Shown here piece after piece: positions 16,853-25,048 of a stretch of DNA of 64,000 nt. Every line of letters begins with the position of its first letter. The first letter of the stretch is position 1. Made by a program: the position numbers and the translations under genes. The DNA is taken from positions 1-64,000 of the forward strand of contig NZ_VSEY01000029.1 of NCBI RefSeq assembly GCF_008086045.1. Reading direction: 5' to 3'. Origin of the DNA: Nonomuraea sp. PA05. Lineage in GTDB: Bacteria; Actinomycetota; Actinomycetes; Streptosporangiales; Streptosporangiaceae. A model generated the notes under the pieces. The model worked only from the letters and a program-made list of their open reading frames with translations, did no database searches and was not told the origin of the DNA.

Positions 16853-17586
16853 AGGGCCTCCAGAAGTTGCTTCGAGTATTCGTGGGACGGGTCGGTGTAG
16901 AAGGTGCGGGTGTCGGCCGTCTCGACGACCTCGCCCTGGCGCATGACGGCGATCCGGTCGGCCACGTAGCGGACCGCGCCGAGGTCGTGCGAGATGAACA
17001 GGGCGCTGAAGCCGTACTCCGCCTGCAAATCCTTGATCAGGTTGAGGATCTGCACCTGGACGGAGACGTCCAGCGCGCTGACGGCCTCGTCGAAGACGAT
17101 GAAGCCGGGCCTGGTGACCAGGGCGCGGGCGATCGAGACGCGCTGGCGCTGGCCGCCGGACAGCTCGTGCGGGTAGCGGTCGGCGAAGTCGGCGCCCAGG
17201 CCGACGTGCTCCAGCATCTCGGTGACGGCGTTCTTCTCCGTGCGGCCGAGCACGTCCAGCGGCTCCGCGACGCTCTGGCCGACGCGCATGCGCGGGTTCA
17301 GCGACCAGTGCGGGTGCTGGAGCACGGCCTGCATGCGGCCGGCCAGCTCGCGCCGCCGCTTCGGGAACGGGCGGCCGTCGAACCTGACCGTGCCGGACGT
17401 GGGGCGCTGCAGGCCGAGCGCGACCCGGCTGGTGGTCGTCTTGCCGGAGCCGGACTCGCCGACCAGGCCGAGCGTCTCCCCCTCGGCGACCTGGAGCGAG
17501 ACGCGGCGCATGGCGTCGAGGTGGATGCGGCGGAACGGCGGGCCCGCCGCGAAGGTGACGGTGACGTCGTCGAGTTCGAGGATCAC
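16849..17586 (-). CDS. Dpp/Opp ABC transporter ATP-binding protein (DppF-like), short form
   Basis: ATPase with Walker A GESGSGKTT (residues 44-51), Q-loop, signature LSGGQRQR, Walker B FIVFDE and H-loop SHD. At 245 residues it is shorter than typical DppF/OppF (about 320): it ends shortly after HEYSKQLLEAL and lacks the C-terminal oligopeptide/dipeptide domain that is present in its partner. The GTG start overlaps the DppD stop. With the partner ATPase it drives the DppBC channel. Confidence 0.9.
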   Translation of the reverse strand: MILELDDVTVTFAAGPPFRRIHLDAMRRVSLQVAEGETLGLVGESGSGKTTTSRVALGLQRPTSGTVRFDGRPFPKRRRELAGRMQAVLQHPHWSLNPRMRVGQSVAEPLDVLGRTEKNAVTEMLEHVGLGADFADRYPHELSGGQRQRVSIARALVTRPGFIVFDEAVSALDVSVQVQILNLIKDLQAEYGFSALFISHDLGAVRYVADRIAVMRQGEVVETADTRTFYTDPSHEYSKQLLEAL

Positions 17587-18539
17587 GCGCTCACCTCCAC
17601 GTGCTTCGTGAGCCCGTCCTGGAGGTCTGCCGCTCTGTGGCAGAGCACGTCCTGCTCGCGGATCCTGACCGGCGCCGGGCGCTCGTGCTCGCACCGCTCC
17701 TCCGCGAACGCGCAGCGCGGCGCGAAGGCGCAGCCCGGTGACGCGCCGGTGAGCACGGGCGGGCGGCCCGGCACGGGCTCCAGGCGCGCGCCGTGGGCCG
17801 CGGCGGCGGGCGCGGACCCGGCCAGCGCCGCCGTGTAGGGGTGGGCGGGGTTGCCGAGCACCTCGCGGGCGGGCCCGCTCTCCACGACGCGCCCGCCGTA
17901 CATGACGGCCACGCGATCGCAGCGGCGCGCCACGGCGGGCAGGTCGTGGCTGAGCCACAGGATGCTCGTGCCCGCCTCGGCGGCCAGCGAGAAGATCACG
18001 TTCGACACCTCCTCGCGCACCTGGCTGTCCAGCGCGGCCGTCGGCTCGTCGGCGACGAGCAGCTCGGGCGAGGTGGCCATGGCCATCGCGATCGCCACCC
18101 GCTGCGCCATGCCGCCGGAGAGCTGGTGCGGGTAGGCGCGCAGCACGCGCGGGTCGTCGAGCCTGACCCGGCCCAGGTGGAAGCGCACGTCGCCGCCACG
18201 CCCGAGCACCAGCCTGAGCTGGTCGCCGACGCGCATGGTCGGGTCGAGCGAGCCGATCGGGTCCTGGAAGACGAACCCGAGATGCTTCTTGCGCAGGTGC
18301 CGCAGCCTGGCGTCCGGCAGGTCGAACACCGGCTCGCCGGCCACCGTCACCTCGCCCTCGGTGCGCCGCGCGGCGCGCGGCAGCAGGCGGCCGACGGCGG
18401 AGCCGAGCGTGGACTTGCCCGACCCGCTCTCGCCGACCAGCCCGACCGTCTCGCCCTGCGCCACCTCCAGGTCGGCGCCGTCGAGCGCGCGGGTGCGGGC
18501 GTAGTCGATCACCAGGTTCCGTACGGAGAGCAGGCTCAT
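17583..18539 (-). CDS. Dpp/Opp ABC transporter ATP-binding protein (DppD-like)
   Basis: The 318-residue ATPase has Walker A GESGSGKST, signature LSGGMAQR, Walker B LLVADEPTAALD and H-loop SHDLP. The C-terminus carries the oligopeptide-transporter domain with a cysteine cluster (GCAFAPRCAFAEERCEHERP) that in some DppD proteins holds an iron-sulfur cluster. Overlaps both dppC (upstream) and the second ATPase (downstream) by 4 bp. Forms the heterodimeric motor of the peptide importer. Confidence 0.93.
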   Translation of the reverse strand: MSLLSVRNLVIDYARTRALDGADLEVAQGETVGLVGESGSGKSTLGSAVGRLLPRAARRTEGEVTVAGEPVFDLPDARLRHLRKKHLGFVFQDPIGSLDPTMRVGDQLRLVLGRGGDVRFHLGRVRLDDPRVLRAYPHQLSGGMAQRVAIAMAMATSPELLVADEPTAALDSQVREEVSNVIFSLAAEAGTSILWLSHDLPAVARRCDRVAVMYGGRVVESGPAREVLGNPAHPYTAALAGSAPAAAAHGARLEPVPGRPPVLTGASPGCAFAPRCAFAEERCEHERPAPVRIREQDVLCHRAADLQDGLTKHVEVSA

Positions 18540-19354
18540 GTCAGTGACCTCGTCTCTCGGGGTTCGAGCCGGTCGCGCAGCCCGTCGCCGACCACGTTGA
18601 TCGCCAGGATGGCGGCCACGAGCACCACGCCGGGGCCGAGGATCAGCCAGGGCGCGGCGATCATGTACGTGCCGCCCTGCTGGATGAGCACCCCGAGCGA
18701 GGCCTGCGGCGGCTGCACCCCGAAGCCGAGGAAGCTCAGCCCGCCCTCGACCGCGATGCCGACCGACAGCGCGTACGTGCCCTGCACGGCGATCGTGCCG
18801 GCCACGTTCGGCAGCACGTGCCGGACGAGCACGCGCGGCAGCCGGGCGCCGCTGATCACGGCGGAGGTGACGTAGTCGCGCTGCGAGACGGCCACGGCGG
18901 CGCCCCGCACCAGCCGGGTCATCAGCGGGATCGTCACCAGCACGATGCTGGCCAGCGCCGCCGTCTGCCCGGGGCCGAGCACGGCCGCGACCAGGATGGC
19001 CAGCACGATGGCAGGGAAGGAGTAGAGCACTTCCACCAGGCGCATCACCAGCTCGTTCAGGTAACCGCCACGGTATCCGGCGATGATGCCGAACGCCGCG
19101 CTCAACACCGCCGTGACCAGCACGGCGATCGAGGAGAGCAGCAGCGTGGTGCCGACGCCCTCCATCACGCGGGGCAGCACCGAGCGGCCCAGGTTGTCGG
19201 TGCCCAGCCACCAGCCGGGCCCCGGCGGTTGCAGGCGCGGGCCGACGATCGCGTCCGGGTCTCCCCCGGCGCCGATCAGCGACCCCAGCGCGAACAGCAC
19301 CAGCACGGCCAGCACGGCGAGCCCGCCGACGGACAGCCTGTCCAGCCTCCTCAT
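18536..19354 (-). CDS. Dpp/Opp ABC transporter permease (DppC-like)
   Basis: Integral membrane permease, 272 residues, with an N-terminal helix (LAVLAVLVLFALGSLIGAG), a periplasmic segment (WWLGTDNLGRSVLPRVMEGVGTTLL, the typical DppC/OppC start of the core domain) and five further helices. The ATPase-coupling EAA-like loop reads VTSAVISGARLPRVLVRHVLPN. Overlaps dppB and dppD by 4 bp each. Partner of DppB in the peptide channel. Confidence 0.93.
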   Translation of the reverse strand: MRRLDRLSVGGLAVLAVLVLFALGSLIGAGGDPDAIVGPRLQPPGPGWWLGTDNLGRSVLPRVMEGVGTTLLLSSIAVLVTAVLSAAFGIIAGYRGGYLNELVMRLVEVLYSFPAIVLAILVAAVLGPGQTAALASIVLVTIPLMTRLVRGAAVAVSQRDYVTSAVISGARLPRVLVRHVLPNVAGTIAVQGTYALSVGIAVEGGLSFLGFGVQPPQASLGVLIQQGGTYMIAAPWLILGPGVVLVAAILAINVVGDGLRDRLEPRETRSLT

Positions 19355-20319
19355 GAGCGCCTCCCCGCCATGACGCCCAGCCGGGGGTCGATCACCCCGA
19401 CGAGCAGGTCGATCAGCACGTTCATGACGATGAACACGCCCGCCGCGAGCAGCACCCCCGCCTGCACGACCGCGTAGTCGCGGCGGCCGACGGCCTGCAC
19501 GATGTAGGAGCCGACGCCCGGCAGGTTGAACACGTGCTCCACGATGAGCGCGCCGCCCAGCAGGTACGCGGTGGTCGTGCCGATGAGCGTGACCACGGGG
19601 GTGGCGGCGTTGCGCAGGATGTGGTGCCTGACGATGAACCACGGCGACTCGCCCCGCCCGACGGCGGCCGTCACGTACGGCTCGACCAGCACGCCCATGA
19701 CCGCGTCGCGGGTCGTCCTGGCGGTCACCGAGATGGAGAAGACGGACAGGACGGCCGCGGGCAGGATCATCGTGGCCAGGTTCGCGGCCGGGTCCTGGGT
19801 GAGCGGCGTCCAGGAGCCGACCTCCAGGCCCAGGGCGTACCGGGAGAAGACGAACACCACCAGGCTGCCCAGCACGAACTCAGGCACGCTCACGCCCAGG
19901 CCGCTGAGCAGCCGTCCCGCCGCCCCGCCGCCGTCCGGGCGGGCGCGGACGGCGGTGAGCACGCCCAGCGGCACGCCGAGCAGCACGCTCGCGGCCACCG
20001 CCAGCACGGTCAGCTCGGCCGTCACCGGCAGGCGGGCCAGCAGCTCCGCGCCGACCGGCTGGCGGCTGATCATGGAGACGCCGAAGTCGCCGCCGGCGAC
20101 GGCGCCCAGCCAGTGCCCGTACTGCATGAAGACCGGCTGGTCGAGCCCGTAGCGGGCGGCCAGCTCCGCCTTCTGCTCGGCGGTGGCGAACGGCCCGAGC
20201 ACGGTCTCCGCGAAGCCGCCGGGCATCAGGCGCACGGCGGCGAAGATCAGCACGGAGACGCCCAGGAGCGTGGCGGCCGAGCTGAGCGCCCGGCCGGACC
20301 ACCACATCAGCAACCGCAT
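19351..20319 (-). CDS. Dpp/Opp ABC transporter permease (DppB-like)
   Basis: Six-helix permease of 322 residues. N-terminal signature of DppB/OppB (LLGVSVLIFAAVRLMPGGFAETVLG), the periplasmic GLDQPVFMQYGHWLG segment and the coupling loop TAAVGRGESPWFIVRHHILRNA near residue 240. ATG at 20319 lies 2 bp after the binding-protein stop, giving tight coupling. No unusual features. Confidence 0.93.
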   Translation of the reverse strand: MRLLMWWSGRALSSAATLLGVSVLIFAAVRLMPGGFAETVLGPFATAEQKAELAARYGLDQPVFMQYGHWLGAVAGGDFGVSMISRQPVGAELLARLPVTAELTVLAVAASVLLGVPLGVLTAVRARPDGGGAAGRLLSGLGVSVPEFVLGSLVVFVFSRYALGLEVGSWTPLTQDPAANLATMILPAAVLSVFSISVTARTTRDAVMGVLVEPYVTAAVGRGESPWFIVRHHILRNAATPVVTLIGTTTAYLLGGALIVEHVFNLPGVGSYIVQAVGRRDYAVVQAGVLLAAGVFIVMNVLIDLLVGVIDPRLGVMAGRRS

Positions 20320-20321
20320 GG

Positions 20322-21938
20322 TTACTGCGACTTCTTCACGCGGGCGTCGGCGACCAGGCGCAGCACGTTGCCGTAGCCCTCGGTGGCGTACAGGCTCGGG
20401 CTGAGCTGGTCGCCCCGGTAGGCGACCGTGGCCGGGCGGGTGACCAGCGGGATCATCTGCGCGTCCGCGTCGGCCTTGGCGCAGACGTCGGCCAGCGCCT
20501 TCTCCCTGTTGTCCGTCTGCTTGTTGGCCGTGTCGATCAGCTTGTTCAGCTCGGGATCCGGCTTCATGAAGCCGACGTTGAAGCCGGCCGTCTCCGGGTT
20601 CCACCACTTGGTGACCATGCCGGGGTCGGCGTAGCCGGCGAACCACGACAGGGCGGCGTCGAACTCGGCGGGCGCCTTGCCGTACACCTTGCCCGACCAG
20701 CTCGCCTCGTCCATCTGCTCGATCTTGACGGTGATGCCGGCCTGCTGGAGGTTCTGCTGGATCACCTGGGCGACGGCGGGGGCCGGCTCGGTGTTGAAGA
20801 TGGTCAGCGTGAACGACAGGTTCTGCGCTCCCGCCTCGGCCAGCAGTTGCTTGGCCTCGTCCACGCTCTTCGCGGCCGACGGCAGCGCGGCCGGGTCGCA
20901 GGAGCCCGGCAGGCCCGCCGGGGTGACGGCGGTCGGCTTGCCCTTGCCGCCGAGCGCCACCTCGGCGATCTGCTTGGTGTCGAGGGCGATGTTGATCGCC
21001 TGGCGCACCTTCGGGTCGGCCAGCTTGGAGCCCGGCTTCAGGCTGTTGAGCATCAGGTAGTAGAAGTCCGTGGTGGCCTGGGTGACGACCTTGACGTCCT
21101 TCGCGCCGGCCAGCATCGTCCCGGAGTCCACGTTGCCCAGCGTGGCCAGGGCGGCGCTGCCGTTCTGCAGGGCCGCGATGCGGGCGGCCTCCTCCGGGGC
21201 GATCGTGATGTTGAGCGTGTCGGCGGCGGGCTTGCCCTGGTTCCAGTACTTGTCGTAGCGCTTGAACGTCCACGACACGTCCTGGCGGTGGTTGTCCACC
21301 ACGTACGGGCCGGTGCCGAGCAGCGTGGTCGCCGGATCGACCGACTTGTCGTCGATCTCCTTCATCGGCAGGATCGCGGCTGGCACGTTCGCCAGGGACG
21401 CCAGGAACGGCGTGTACGGCTCCTTCAGCGTGACCTTGACCTTGTCGTCGCCGTCCTTGACGACCTCGTCGACCGGGCCGAGCTGTCCGGCCCACACGCC
21501 CTTCGAGGCCAGCAGCCGCTTGAGGCTGCCCACCACGTCGTCGGCCGTCATCGCCCTGCCGTTGGAGAACGTGACGCCCTTGCGCAGGTGGAAGATGTAC
21601 GTCTTGTCGTCGGGGGTGTCCCACTTCTCGGCGAGCAGCGGCTGAACGCCGAAGTCGGGGCCCACCGTGACCAGGGTCTCGTACGACAGCGACAGGAGCT
21701 GCCAGGTGGTGGCCACGTCGGCGAGCTGCGGGTCGTAGCCGGTGGCGGCGCCGCTGTCGATGTGCACCTGGAGGTTGAGCGCGCCGCCCTTGGCGAGGGC
21801 CTCGTCGGCGACGGCGAGATAGCCGGGGGCGGCGGTCTCCTGGGGGGCGGCCGCGGGGGTCGTGGTCGTTCCGGTGGCGGCGCAGGCCGATGCCAGCAGG
21901 GCTGCCGCGACACCGCAGGCCAGGCGTATGGGACGCAT
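20322..21938 (-). CDS. Peptide ABC transporter substrate-binding lipoprotein (family 5)
   Basis: Extracytoplasmic binding protein of 538 residues. A lipoprotein signal ends at LLASAC, with Cys19 as the lipidation site, followed by a Thr/Ala-rich linker. The SBP family 5 body includes SYETLVTVGPDFGVQPLLAEKWDTPDDKTYIFHLRKGVTFSNG and TGPYVVDNHRQDVSWTFKRYDKYWNQG. ATG at 21938 has AGAGGAGAAG upstream. It is 14 bp downstream of the amine oxidase gene. Family 5 proteins bind peptides, nickel or other solutes. Context suggests a peptide, amine conjugate or similar nitrogen compound. Confidence 0.93.
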   Translation of the reverse strand: MRPIRLACGVAAALLASACAATGTTTTPAAAPQETAAPGYLAVADEALAKGGALNLQVHIDSGAATGYDPQLADVATTWQLLSLSYETLVTVGPDFGVQPLLAEKWDTPDDKTYIFHLRKGVTFSNGRAMTADDVVGSLKRLLASKGVWAGQLGPVDEVVKDGDDKVKVTLKEPYTPFLASLANVPAAILPMKEIDDKSVDPATTLLGTGPYVVDNHRQDVSWTFKRYDKYWNQGKPAADTLNITIAPEEAARIAALQNGSAALATLGNVDSGTMLAGAKDVKVVTQATTDFYYLMLNSLKPGSKLADPKVRQAINIALDTKQIAEVALGGKGKPTAVTPAGLPGSCDPAALPSAAKSVDEAKQLLAEAGAQNLSFTLTIFNTEPAPAVAQVIQQNLQQAGITVKIEQMDEASWSGKVYGKAPAEFDAALSWFAGYADPGMVTKWWNPETAGFNVGFMKPDPELNKLIDTANKQTDNREKALADVCAKADADAQMIPLVTRPATVAYRGDQLSPSLYATEGYGNVLRLVADARVKKSQ

Positions 21939-21952
21939 GGGCCTCTTCTCCT

Positions 21953-23857
21953 CTAGTGGCAGGATGAGCGTTGGGAGGCGCTCGGCGGGACGTCGAGCGT
22001 GGGGTTCCGGTCGAAGAAGCCGACCGGCTTGAGTACGAACCCGCAGGTGTCGACCGGCATGATCGGCCAGTCCTCGGTGCGGGGGAAGTGCGTCAGGCCG
22101 AACGTGTGCCACAGCACGACGTCCTGCCCGTCGATGTCGCGGTCGGCCCTGGTGTAGTCGGGCAGGCCCGCGCCGCCGGGATGCTGGTTGACCAGGTCTC
22201 CGGCGGGATAGCGCTCCGCGGGGTGGTAGCGGGTGACCCACAGGTGGTTGGTCGCGAACTCGGCCCTGCGGTGGATGCTGGACCCCTCGGCGGCCATCAG
22301 CGTCGGCTTGCCCTCGGGGAACAGCGCGTAGCCGACGGGGTGGCCCAGGCGGTTGCGCACCTCGGGGTTGACGACGTGCCAGGTGCGCTCCGTCTTCAGG
22401 TCGGCGTCGCGCCTGGCCTCCCGTTCGGTGCGCAGCCGGGTGGCGGTGCGGCCGAACGCGCTGCCGTACGGGCTCTCCAGCGGCCTGGCCTCGACCTCGT
22501 CCACGGCGTTGGCCACGCCGTCCACGGTCATGTCGAGCCGGGCGCTGAACAGGTGCTGGTGGTACGGCGCCGCCAGCCCCGGGGCGACCTCCGACGCGTA
22601 CGGGGCGGCCCGGTCGTCGTAGGCGCCGGTGAAGACGATGCCGGTGGCCTTGACCTCCAGCTCGATGGTGCCGTCGAGGTAGAGGTACCAGTAGAAGCCG
22701 TAGTCGTAGTTGCCGACGGTGACGAAGAACGAGATCACCAGGCGGCGCTGCCTGCGGGTCTCCCTGGAGCCGTTGGCGGGGTCGGTGTGCTTCCACAGCA
22801 CGCCGTAGTCCTCCTCGTGCATGCAGATCGCGTTCTTGATCACCTTGGGCACGCCGGCGCCGTCGGTGACGACGACGTCGAAGTAGGTGATCTCGCCGAG
22901 GCAGTCGCAGCCGAGTTCGAGGGAGTTGGCGAGCTTGCCGAGCTGGTACTCGCCGGTGTCGAAGTAGTTCTGCCAGAAGCGGATCGGGCTCGGGTCGCCG
23001 TACGGGACGACCATCTCGGCCACCGAGGCCCGGTAGACGATCGGCCTGGTGCGGCCGTCGTCCTCGAAGCCGATGCGGTGCAGCGTGAGGCCCTCGCGCA
23101 TGTCGTAGCCGAGGCGCAGGCTCCACTTCTCCCACGTGACCTGCGGGCCGTCGATCGTGAAGCTGGGGCCCTCCGGCTGGGTGATGTGGATGGGCTTCTG
23201 GGTGGTGCGGTGCTCGACCTGGGTGTAGTCGCCGCTCTCCTGCGGGATGGGCTGGGGGCCGGTGTCCACGATCTCCAGCACCTCGCCCTTGACCAGATCG
23301 ACGTACGCGACCAGGCCGTCCACGGGGTGCGCCCACGGGAGACTCTCGGGGGTCGGCATCAGGTGCGCCAGCACCCTGGCGACCCGCCTGCCCTCCTCCT
23401 TCGCCAGCCCGAAGTGGCCGGCGCTGAGCGCGGCGAGGTAGACCTGCGCGGGGTCGTCGATCCCCCGCTCGGCCAGCGCCTTAGCCCAGTCCGGGTCCTC
23501 GCGGAGCACCCGGCGGACCAGGGCGTGCTCCTCGTCCAGCATCGGCACCTGGCCGTCGGTCAGCGGGTCGATCGGGGCGGTCGTCTCGACCCGGCCCTCG
23601 CCGACCGACACGACCACGTCCTGCGCCGCCTCGGTGGCCAGGTCCAGCAGGAGCGCGCGGGCCCTGCGGTCGGGGCGGGCGGCGCCGTCCTCGTACGCCA
23701 GCACCTGGTCCTTGGGCGGCTCCTCCAGCCCGAGATAGGCCACCCGGACGGTGCCGGACAGCAGGCCCTCCGCCATGAGAACCCGTCTGACCTCGTCGAT
23801 CTCCTGTGCGGCGAGCGGGTCGAGAGGGTGGGGATGCTTCCCGGTGGACAGGTGCAA
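21953..23857 (-). CDS. Copper-containing primary amine oxidase (TPQ enzyme)
   Basis: Oxidises primary amines to aldehydes with release of ammonia and H2O2. The 634-residue product contains the topaquinone precursor Tyr384 in NYDYG, catalytic base Asp300 in YFDTGEYQLG, and copper ligands His433 and His435 in HQH and His590 in THFPRTEDWPIMP. These positions nearly match the Arthrobacter enzyme. The start is a TTG at 23857 with AAAGGGG upstream. No signal peptide, so cytoplasmic. First gene of a nine-gene operon continuing with the Dpp transporter and peptidases. Regulation is probably by the divergent LacI regulator through the palindrome at 23877-23892. Confidence 0.95.
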   Translation of the reverse strand: MHLSTGKHPHPLDPLAAQEIDEVRRVLMAEGLLSGTVRVAYLGLEEPPKDQVLAYEDGAARPDRRARALLLDLATEAAQDVVVSVGEGRVETTAPIDPLTDGQVPMLDEEHALVRRVLREDPDWAKALAERGIDDPAQVYLAALSAGHFGLAKEEGRRVARVLAHLMPTPESLPWAHPVDGLVAYVDLVKGEVLEIVDTGPQPIPQESGDYTQVEHRTTQKPIHITQPEGPSFTIDGPQVTWEKWSLRLGYDMREGLTLHRIGFEDDGRTRPIVYRASVAEMVVPYGDPSPIRFWQNYFDTGEYQLGKLANSLELGCDCLGEITYFDVVVTDGAGVPKVIKNAICMHEEDYGVLWKHTDPANGSRETRRQRRLVISFFVTVGNYDYGFYWYLYLDGTIELEVKATGIVFTGAYDDRAAPYASEVAPGLAAPYHQHLFSARLDMTVDGVANAVDEVEARPLESPYGSAFGRTATRLRTEREARRDADLKTERTWHVVNPEVRNRLGHPVGYALFPEGKPTLMAAEGSSIHRRAEFATNHLWVTRYHPAERYPAGDLVNQHPGGAGLPDYTRADRDIDGQDVVLWHTFGLTHFPRTEDWPIMPVDTCGFVLKPVGFFDRNPTLDVPPSASQRSSCH

Positions 23858-23876
23858 CGTTCGGCCCCTTTCTGAT

Positions 23877-23892
23877 GCCGGAACGTTCCGGC
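23877..23892. promoter_or_regulatory. Perfect 16-bp palindrome, probable LacI-family operator
   Basis: GCCGGAACGTTCCGGC is perfectly self-complementary, has the central CG typical of LacI-family operators, and lies 20 bp upstream of the amine oxidase start in the gap shared with a divergent LacI-family gene. The core CCGGAACGTTCCGG resembles the sites at 57112-57158. Binding by the adjacent regulator is inferred. Confidence 0.65.
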
Positions 23893-23992
23893 AAGTTTCG
23901 CGCTAACCTAACGGCGACCGCCGGAGGGCACAAGACCTGGAGCCCAGCCGAAACACATCGTTTACGGACGAGGGGCTCGAAGGGGGGTGCGA

Positions 23993-25048
23993 ATGGGCCG
24001 CTACCATCGGGGCGTGCGAGCAGACGAGCCGGTCACACATCGGGGCATGCGAGCAGACGAGCCGGTCACGATCCTCACCGTCGCCCGCGAGGCGGGGGTG
24101 TCCAAGACGACGGCCTCCGACGCGCTGCGCGGCTCAGGACGCGTGTCCGAGCGCACCCGCGAAACCGTGGTGGCGGTCGCCGAACGGCTCGGCTACGTGC
24201 CCAACGGCTCGGCCCGGCACCTGCGCAAGGCCAGCACCGGCACGATCGGGCTGCACGTGCCCGAGGTGCTGACCCGGTCCTCGTACTACATGTCGTTCGT
24301 GTTCGGCGTGGTGGAGCAGGCGGCGCGGCACGACTACGACGTCACGCTCATCACCTCGGGGCAGCGGCGCGCCCGGCCGCCCCGCGTGGACGGGCTGGTG
24401 CTCGGCGACCCGCTCGGCGGGGATCCCGTGGTGGAGAGCCTGATGGCGACCGGGCTGCCCACGGTGTCGTGCGAGCGCTTCCCCGGGGCCCGGCAGGCCG
24501 ACGGGGTGGTGTGGTCGGAGCACGCGTCGATGCTGGGGCGGCTGCTCGACCACCTGCTGGGCGCCGGGGCGGCGCGGCCCGGCCTCATCGTGGCCGGGGA
24601 CGAGAGCGACTGGGCGGGCAGCGTGCACCGGGGGTATCTGGACTGGTGCGGCGGGCACGGGGTGGCGCCTCTGGTGCGGCGGGTGTCGTTCGACGCGACC
24701 GGCGACGAGATCCGCGCCGCCGCCCGCGCCCTGCTCGCCGCGACCCCGGACGCCACGACCCCGGACGCCATGGACGCGCTCGTCTGTGCTCCGGCAGGGG
24801 CCGCGACCGAGGTGGCGCCGCTGCTGCGGGAGGCGGGCAGCGGGGTGCTGCTCGCCTCGTGCGTGGACAGCGCCGCCACCCGGATGGCCGACCCGCCGAT
24901 CACCGCGATCGACCTGCGCCCCCGCGAGGCCGGGGCGAGCTGCGCCGAGCTGCTGTTCGAGCTGCTGTCGGGCGCGGCACAGGCGGGCACGGAACGGGTG
25001 CACCCCATCGAGCTGGAGATCCGCGCCTCGACCACGCCCCGCCCCTAG
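23993..25048 (+). CDS. LacI-family regulator of the amine oxidase/Dpp operon
   Basis: LacI helix-turn-helix at TILTVAREAGVSKTTASDALRGSGRVSERTR, then RLGYVPNGSARHLRKASTGTIGLHVPEV hinge and a sugar-binding-like effector domain. The start is unclear: ATG 23993 has a G-rich ribosome site (AAGGGGGG) 7 bases upstream, while GTG 24014 and ATG 24047 lie in a 33-bp tandem duplication and would put the helix-turn-helix closer to the N-terminus, as is usual. The effector domain is somewhat short. Divergent from the nine-gene operon, with a perfect operator-like palindrome between. The stop overlaps the convergent methyltransferase stop. Confidence 0.88.
   Translation: MGRYHRGVRADEPVTHRGMRADEPVTILTVAREAGVSKTTASDALRGSGRVSERTRETVVAVAERLGYVPNGSARHLRKASTGTIGLHVPEVLTRSSYYMSFVFGVVEQAARHDYDVTLITSGQRRARPPRVDGLVLGDPLGGDPVVESLMATGLPTVSCERFPGARQADGVVWSEHASMLGRLLDHLLGAGAARPGLIVAGDESDWAGSVHRGYLDWCGGHGVAPLVRRVSFDATGDEIRAAARALLAATPDATTPDAMDALVCAPAGAATEVAPLLREAGSGVLLASCVDSAATRMADPPITAIDLRPREAGASCAELLFELLSGAAQAGTERVHPIELEIRASTTPRP
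24005..24070 (+). repeat. 33-bp in-frame tandem duplication at the LacI gene start
   Basis: Two adjacent 33-bp units (24005-24037 and 24038-24070) differ at only two positions. Each carries a potential start codon in the same place, GTG at 24014 and ATG at 24047, followed by codons for RADEPVT. The duplication is in frame and adds 11 residues before the helix-turn-helix. Confidence 0.9.

Noticed and set aside
20322..23336. 1004-codon minus-strand frame running through the amine oxidase gene and the binding-protein gene
   Set aside because: Only its C-terminal 538 codons, from ATG 21938 with a ribosome site and lipoprotein signal, make sense. The upstream part overlaps the amine oxidase gene out of frame and is a shadow.
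24005..24070. Start of a CRISPR-like or larger repeat array
   Set aside because: Only two adjacent 33-bp units exist, both in coding sequence with no spacers; it is a local tandem duplication.
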